Source: Bacillota bacterium (GTDB lineage: Bacteria; Bacillota; Dethiobacteria; DTU022). From it: a stretch of 7,022 nt of DNA. The position numbers and the translations under genes were made by a program. Shown piece after piece: positions 4,727 through 7,022 of this stretch; the stretch's first letter is position 1; the number at the start of each line of letters is the position of its first letter. The stretch lies in the NCBI GenBank assembly GCA_012510305.1, contig JAAZIE010000264.1:1-7022 (forward strand), read 5' to 3'. The notes below the pieces were generated by a model that saw only the letters and a list, made by a program, of their open reading frames with translations, made no database searches and had not been told where the DNA came from.

Positions 4727-6904
4727 CTAGCTTTTCCAGTAAAGATGGCGGCGCACGCTGTAAATATCTTTCACTTTCTTGATCCGGTTCATTACCCGCT
4801 CCAGCTGCTGCCGGTCCCTGACGTTCAGGGTGAGGTGGATAACGGCGGTGTTATCCCGTTCGGCGCGGCCGTTTACCGCGGCGATCTCGATCTTGCATTC
4901 GCTGATCGCCGCCGTAATATCGGCCAGGAGGTTGGCCCGGTCATGCGCCGACACTTCAACGGTGACCTGGTAAGCCCGGTCCGCCTCCTTTTCCCAGGAA
5001 ACCTGGAGCAGCCTCCCGCTTTCAGAAAGGTACGGCTTCAAGTTGGGGCAGTCTTTGCGGTGAATGGAAACCCCCCGGCCGCGCGTGACCAGCCCGGTGA
5101 TGGCATCATCGGGGACGGGGTTGCAGCAGCGCGCAAAGCGCACCATGATATTATCGATCCCCTCGATCATGACCCCGGGCGCGGATTCGGGCAGATGCTG
5201 CTCCGGCCTTGCCTGGGGCAGCGGGTCCTCTTTGACGCCGTACTTGCGGCGGTATTCTTCACGCAGCCGCCCGATAAACTGCCGCACGGTGATCCCGCCG
5301 TACCCCACCGCCCCGTAAAGATCATTGGCCGACTGAAGGTTGAACTTCCCGGCCACCTCTTCCACCAGGTCGTTTTTGAGCAGCTGCCGCAGGTCATAGT
5401 TCAGGCGGCGGTTCTCGCGCTCGATCATTTCGCGCCCTTTTTCGATATTCTCTTCCCGCCGCTCCCGCTTGAACCAGCCGCGGATCTTGTTCTTGGCCTG
5501 GGCGCTTTTAACCATCTTCACCCAATCGCGGCTGGGTGAGCTGTTCTTGCCGGTAATGATCTCCACCATATCCCCGGTCTTGAGGACATAGTCCAGCGGG
5601 ACCAGGCGGCCGTTCACCCGGGAGCCGGTGCAGGTATTGCCCACATCGGTATGGATCTTGTAAGCGAAATCGATGGGGATGGAGCCGGCGGGCAGATCGA
5701 TCACATCGCCGCGCGGCGTAAATACAAAAACCTCGTCGGTAAAGAGATCGAGCTTCAAATTTTCAATAAATTCCCGCGCGTCCCGGTAATCCTGCTGCCA
5801 TTCGAGCAGCTGGCGCAGCCAGGCCAGTTTCTGATCAAATTCGCGTTCGTCGGTAACCTTTTCCTTGTAGCGCCAGTGGGCGGCGATCCCGTATTCGGCG
5901 GTGCGGTGCATCTCCCAGGTGCGAATCTGGATCTCCACCAGCTCGTTTTCAGCGGCGACCACCGTTGTGTGCAGCGACTGGTACATGTTCGGCTTGGGCA
6001 TGGCGATATAGTCCTTGAAACGGCCCGGTATCGGTTTCCAGATGGCATGGACCGTCCCCAGAACACCGTAACAATCCTTTACCGAATCCACGATGATCCG
6101 GATGGCGGTGAGATCGTAGATTTCGCTGAGATCCTTGTCCTGCTCCTTCATCTTGTGGTAGATGCTGTAAAGGTGCTTCGGCCGCCCCTGGATCTCGGCG
6201 CTCATCCCCACCGCCTCGAGCCGCTTTAAAATGATCTTGATCAGCCGGTTGATAAAGTGCTCCCGCTCCCGCCTTTTTTTGGCCAGCTTGTCAACAAGCC
6301 GGTAATAGGCCCCCGGTTTCGTATAGCGGAAGGCGCTGTCCTCGAGCTCCCACTTGATCTTGTAAATACCGAGGCGGTGGGCCAGGGGGGCATAGATCTC
6401 CATCGTCTCCCGGGCGATCTCCTGCTGCTTGCGGGGATCAAGGTGACGCAGGGTGCGCAGGTTGTGGGTCCGATCGGCCAGCTTGATCAAAACCACGCGA
6501 ATATCTTCGGCCATGGCGATAAACATCTTTCGCAGGGTTTCCGCCTGCTGCTCCTCCCGCGAGGCAAAGTCCAGCCGGCTCAGCTTGGTCACCCCGTCCA
6601 CCAGGGCCGCGGTCTCCTCCCCAAAGGCCTCCTTGATCTCCTCCAGGGTCACCGCGGTATCTTCCACCACATCGTGCAGCAGCCCGGCGATAACGGTGGT
6701 CAGATCGAGGCCCAGCTCGGCCAGAATCGTCGCCACCCCCAGGGGATGGGTAATAAAGGACTCCCCCGATTCGCGGCGCTGCCCCCGGTGAGCCTGGAAA
6801 GCCAGGGCATAGGCCTTCTCCACCAGGGCCCAATCGGCATCATCAGGGTAATGGCGGCCCAGCAGTTTTCTAAGCTCCTCTAGTTTTTTTTCTTTTACCG
6901 GCAT
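4727..6904 (-). CDS. rel: Bifunctional (p)ppGpp synthetase/hydrolase (long RelA/SpoT homologue, Rel)
   Basis: Rel makes (p)ppGpp from ATP and GDP/GTP on ribosomes stalled with uncharged tRNA, and hydrolyses it when starvation ends. The 725-residue length is normal. The domains run in order. The HD hydrolase (~30-180) is intact, with His53, HDVVED at 77-82 and Asp144 of KLADRTHN. The synthetase (~235-345) has GRPKHLYSIYHKM from 240, YDLTAIRI at 263-270 and VEIQIRTWEMHRTAEYG from 323. TGS (~388-450) starts at DEVFVFTPRGD and includes DFAYKIHTDVG. A helical region follows, then the conserved-cysteine domain (Cys593, Cys594, His615, Cys619) and the C-terminal ACT domain (~645-720). RFKD at 295-298 is the signature of bifunctional Rel/SpoT, not the acidic EFDD type of synthetase-only RelA. 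The ATG at 6904 follows GGTGA (6 nt spacing), with AGGAG further upstream. It leads the rel-dtd-synthetase cluster. Confidence 0.97.
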   Translation of the reverse strand: MPVKEKKLEELRKLLGRHYPDDADWALVEKAYALAFQAHRGQRRESGESFITHPLGVATILAELGLDLTTVIAGLLHDVVEDTAVTLEEIKEAFGEETAALVDGVTKLSRLDFASREEQQAETLRKMFIAMAEDIRVVLIKLADRTHNLRTLRHLDPRKQQEIARETMEIYAPLAHRLGIYKIKWELEDSAFRYTKPGAYYRLVDKLAKKRREREHFINRLIKIILKRLEAVGMSAEIQGRPKHLYSIYHKMKEQDKDLSEIYDLTAIRIIVDSVKDCYGVLGTVHAIWKPIPGRFKDYIAMPKPNMYQSLHTTVVAAENELVEIQIRTWEMHRTAEYGIAAHWRYKEKVTDEREFDQKLAWLRQLLEWQQDYRDAREFIENLKLDLFTDEVFVFTPRGDVIDLPAGSIPIDFAYKIHTDVGNTCTGSRVNGRLVPLDYVLKTGDMVEIITGKNSSPSRDWVKMVKSAQAKNKIRGWFKRERREENIEKGREMIERENRRLNYDLRQLLKNDLVEEVAGKFNLQSANDLYGAVGYGGITVRQFIGRLREEYRRKYGVKEDPLPQARPEQHLPESAPGVMIEGIDNIMVRFARCCNPVPDDAITGLVTRGRGVSIHRKDCPNLKPYLSESGRLLQVSWEKEADRAYQVTVEVSAHDRANLLADITAAISECKIEIAAVNGRAERDNTAVIHLTLNVRDRQQLERVMNRIKKVKDIYSVRRHLYWKS

Positions 6905-6925
6905 CTCTCTTCACCGATCTCCTGT

Positions 6926-7022
6926 TTATTGATCACCGGCCCGGCTTTCCGCCAGCTCGCTCCAGGCGGCGGCAAGCTCTTCGGGCGGGGACTTCAGCAG
7001 CATCTCCTGGTAGTGCAAGCAG
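6926..7022 (-). CDS. C-terminal end of an unidentified protein
   Basis: The minus-strand frame starting at 7021 is open until TAA at 6928-6926. It encodes about 31 residues ending SPPEELAAAWSELAESRAGDQ, an Ala/Glu/Leu-rich probable helix. The composition looks like real protein, and the stop falls 21 nt before rel, as expected for an upstream operon gene. Firmicutes often have apt or recJ here, but this tail does not let me recognise either. A second frame is also open briefly in so short a stretch, so confidence is moderate. Confidence 0.55.
   Translation of the reverse strand, partial: CLHYQEMLLKSPPEELAAAWSELAESRAGDQ

Noticed and set aside
3454..4782. 442-residue plus-strand open frame antisense to hisS and dtd
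   Set aside because: It runs across two clearly real genes and their intergenic gap and shows no recognisable motif. Long antisense open frames are expected in GC-rich coding DNA.
4631..5539. 302-residue plus-strand open frame antisense to rel
   Set aside because: Its composition mirrors the rel codons, with no motif and no plausible ribosome binding site; rel is intact on the other strand.

Overview
The window looks like a piece of a GC-rich chromosome from the Firmicutes/Clostridia side of the bacteria. The evidence is gene order and sequence type: a long bifunctional Rel, then dtd, then hisS and aspS, with a 6S RNA gene downstream. From memory, this is also the Bacillus subtilis order (relA, dtd, hisS, aspS, bsrA), apart from genes lost or gained between them. 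Several starts are TTG or GTG behind good Shine-Dalgarno sequences. No mobile element, CRISPR array, tRNA or rRNA was seen.

Layout, read along the minus strand from the right edge. First comes the last ~31 codons of an unidentified protein (7022-6926). Then follow rel (6904-4727), dtd (4698-4249) and one long gene (4155-1075) encoding histidyl-tRNA synthetase joined in frame to aspartyl-tRNA synthetase. Gaps are 21, 28 and 93 nt. A small membrane-protein gene on the plus strand (804-1112) converges on the synthetase gene and overlaps its last 38 bp. To its left, on the minus strand, is a consensus sigma-A-type promoter (644-616) driving a ~190 nt RNA with the 6S closing-stem signature (about 609-421). 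The magnesium transporter gene mgtE starts at 398 and runs off the left edge. No untranscribed gap exceeds 300 nt. The stretch 645-803 holds no gene or convincing terminator that I can see.

How the genes fit together: Rel makes and degrades (p)ppGpp in response to uncharged tRNA, Dtd removes D-amino acids from mischarged tRNA, and the fused enzyme should charge tRNA-His and tRNA-Asp (and perhaps tRNA-Asn with Asp). 6S RNA binds housekeeping RNA polymerase in slow growth. The block is therefore a translation and stringent-control neighbourhood, with MgtE as a magnesium-homeostasis neighbour placed directly behind 6S RNA.

The most unusual item is the single-chain HisRS-AspRS. Both halves look complete, they are joined by a Gly/Pro/Ser/Ala-rich linker, and AspRS has no ordinary start codon of its own at the junction. 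The next most unusual is mgtE starting only ~22 nt after the 6S RNA U-run, with no room for a separate promoter.
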